DNA of 64,000 bases, taken from positions 8,804,001 through 8,868,000 of the forward strand of contig NZ_JAPNKA010000001.1 of NCBI RefSeq assembly GCF_026626635.1. Direction: 5' to 3'. The first letter of the stretch is position 1. Every line of letters begins with the position of its first letter. The notes below the pieces were generated by a model. The model had not been told where the DNA came from. It did not search any database and saw only the letters and a list, made by a program, of their open reading frames with translations. This stretch comes from Archangium lansingense (GTDB lineage: Bacteria; Myxococcota; Myxococcia; Myxococcales; Myxococcaceae). Positions 62,426 through 64,000 of the stretch are shown piece by piece. A program made the position numbers and the translations under genes.

Positions 62426-64000
62426 TCACGCCCAGAACCGGGTGAGGCCCACGCGATGGAGAGTGGCCTCCATCTGGGCTAGCTTGTCGCTGCAGCGATT
62501 CAGCTCGTGGGTCTTGCACAGACTCCGGAGCGCTTCGAAGACCTTGCGCAGTTCCGGGCTCGCCTCACCGCGCAACCGCGGCAGCACCTTGGAGAACACT
62601 CCCTGGTCGAGCAGGCCCCGCTTCACCTCGATGGGAGCCTCCGAGCCCGCGGCCTCCACGAAGGCCAGCAGTTCCCCAGCGGTCCGGTAGCCGAAGTGGC
62701 GGCGGATGGGCCGGAGTGCGTCATGGAAGGCCTGGATGGCACCCTCGAGTTCCGGCTGACGGCCCGCCGGACGCGCCTCGAAGAAGGCGGCGAGGTTGAC
62801 GTCCCAGAACTCCAGCGTGAAGGCTCGGTCCAGTACCTTGTCGCTGAAGGGGAAGGTGGTCTCGTCCATGTTCACAGTGCCGGCGATGAACAGGTTGCGC
62901 GGCCACTCCAGGCGAGGCGGCACGCCGTTGACGGCCTCGTCCTGGCCGTGCAGCGCCACAGGCAGCCCTGACTCCATGGAGGAGAGAAACGGCGCGAAGT
63001 ACTGCTCGACGCGGGCAAGGTTCATCTCATCCAGGAGTAGGAAGTAGGGCTTGAAGGGATTGTGCGCGGCGGCCAGCAGCATCCGGAGCGCGGGCTCCAC
63101 CTGGAAGGAGGGCACCTCGTGCAGCGCGTTGTAGTAGCCCAACAGCCCGGTGGGGTCCTTCCAGTCCGGCGAGACGGCCACCACCTCCAGGTGCTTGCCG
63201 GGTTCCAGGCCCATGGCCTCGCAATAGATGCGCGCGTAGTGCCGCACGAGCGCCGTTTTCCCCGTGCCCGACAGCCCGGAGAGGATGACGAAGCGCTTCT
63301 GCGGGTTGCAGTGCCACGCGTGGTGGAGTGCGATGAGTTGGGAGTCGTCCAGCACGAAGCCGCGTGCCTGCTCATCCTTGAGGAAGCGCTGGCGAAGTGT
63401 GGCGAGGTCGGGCCAGGGGACAACAAGGGCCGCGCTCTGGGACTTCTTCAATTCCTCCACCGCTGCTTCGACGTCCGCCAGGACATCGATCGACCCCGCC
63501 GCTTCCGCCGGACGCGTCGGCAACTCGTGAGGCAGACGCGCCTCCCAGGCGGCACCGTACTCGCTGAGCCGGTACTTCCCGCCCTGTGTCTGATCCACGA
63601 GGTCCAGTGCTCTTACCCACGCGAGGGTCGAGGTGGGCCCCATCGCTCCGGTCCAGCTCGGGTAGAGCTGCTGCTGGTATTTGACGATCTCCCCGCTGGA
63701 GTGAGACGTGTCCTTCAGGAAGCGGAGGACGGCGGCCATGGGGAAGACCCGCTCGAGCATCCTCTGGACCAGGACGTCGGGCACGTCATTCTCCAGGAGC
63801 TCGTCCCCTTCGCGCGTCGGGCGGAGCAGCCCCTCGCGCTCCTCTATCAGCCCCAGCCCCGTCACCCGCGCGACGAGCCCTCGCCGGGAGGACAGTGACA
63901 GGGTCTTGAACTCCTCCTTGTCTCCCAACTCCTCTAGCAGATCACTCCGGGAGATGCCGGCAAGCGTGGTCTGCACTACGTCACGATACGCCTCCACCAT
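62426..64000 (-). CDS. McrB-like AAA+ ATPase (5' end may lie outside the window)
   Basis: At least 524 residues. The N-terminal half (about 1-200) has winged-helix-like segments and is probably a specificity or adaptor region. The AAA+ module has Walker A GLSGTGKTAL, Walker B YFLLLDEMNLARVEQYF, the McrB-type sensor IAGTVNMDETTFPFSDKVLDR and an Arg-finger region. McrB powers DNA translocation and recruits the McrC-type nuclease encoded one base downstream. The ATG at 64000 is the last codon of the window, so the true start may be further upstream. Confidence 0.85.
   Translation of the reverse strand: MVEAYRDVVQTTLAGISRSDLLEELGDKEEFKTLSLSSRRGLVARVTGLGLIEEREGLLRPTREGDELLENDVPDVLVQRMLERVFPMAAVLRFLKDTSHSSGEIVKYQQQLYPSWTGAMGPTSTLAWVRALDLVDQTQGGKYRLSEYGAAWEARLPHELPTRPAEAAGSIDVLADVEAAVEELKKSQSAALVVPWPDLATLRQRFLKDEQARGFVLDDSQLIALHHAWHCNPQKRFVILSGLSGTGKTALVRHYARIYCEAMGLEPGKHLEVVAVSPDWKDPTGLLGYYNALHEVPSFQVEPALRMLLAAAHNPFKPYFLLLDEMNLARVEQYFAPFLSSMESGLPVALHGQDEAVNGVPPRLEWPRNLFIAGTVNMDETTFPFSDKVLDRAFTLEFWDVNLAAFFEARPAGRQPELEGAIQAFHDALRPIRRHFGYRTAGELLAFVEAAGSEAPIEVKRGLLDQGVFSKVLPRLRGEASPELRKVFEALRSLCKTHELNRCSDKLAQMEATLHRVGLTRFWA

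Overview
The window is about two-thirds G+C, codes densely on both strands, and is rich in TPR, FHA and two-component proteins, outer-membrane lipoproteins and c-di-GMP-related domains. Together with a Tad-like apparatus beside an SgmT-like kinase, this points to a predatory myxobacterium of suborder Cystobacterineae (Myxococcus/Archangium/Cystobacter type). No gene-free stretch exceeds 300 bases. No tRNA, rRNA, CRISPR array or origin was seen.

Layout. 1-10.1 kb: an alpha/beta hydrolase (cut by the window edge), a TPR protein, a hybrid kinase with an inactive-looking GGDEF domain and intact I-site (SgmT-like), an OmpA-family protein, a lipoprotein, and a lipoprotein/partner pair of toxin-like type. 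10.1-16.1 kb: a minus-strand housekeeping run xseA-xseB-response regulator-ispA-dxs-tlyA (DNA repair, isoprenoid precursors, rRNA methylation). 16.1-29.0 kb: two FHA proteins, TadC, TadB and CpaB on the minus strand, divergent from a plus-strand operon of TadE/TadG-like pseudopilins, a 75-residue Flp-type pilin and helper proteins. This looks like the second cluster of the Kil (Tad-like prey-killing) system of M. xanthus. 29.1-31.2 kb: ECF sigma factor with its zinc-finger anti-sigma factor. 31.4-42.5 kb: a ferritin-like/DUF362 fusion, a WD40 remnant, DUF2085, two peptide-transporter ATPases, two stand-alone MshEN (type II secretion ATPase N-domain) proteins, a DUF4292 lipoprotein, an ExbB/ExbD pair, a TPR protein, a DsbA/FrnE-like protein and bifunctional PheA. 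42.7-46.9 kb: acyl-CoA dehydrogenase behind a long palindrome, two MaoC-type hydratase genes, and a DapB-like dehydrogenase. 47.1-48.2 kb: REC-HD-GYP phosphodiesterase. 48.2-53.1 kb: a gene cut in two by a complete IS66-family element with matching 8-bp target duplications, then a frameshifted Cys-rich lipoprotein and its partner. 53.1-58.6 kb: a HEAT/cyclophilin lipoprotein and a zinc-ribbon membrane protein-MoxR-DUF58 operon. 58.7-64 kb: a secreted HNH nuclease with DUF4265 partner, and a decaying or phase-variable McrBC-like three-gene locus.

Most notable points. (1) The DsbA/FrnE-like gene at 40612-41238 has an in-frame TGA exactly at the first Cys of its CPWC active site, followed at the proper distance by an 8-bp stem with a GUG loop: a probable selenoprotein that ordinary gene calling truncates. 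(2) Both exonuclease VII subunits carry candidate replication-fork docking motifs: a clamp-binding-like QGDLF near the XseA N terminus and an SSB-tail-like EDDVPF at the XseB C terminus. (3) The 59.8-64 kb three-gene locus has a frameshift at a run of ten C in the DUF2357 nuclease gene and three more in the third gene.
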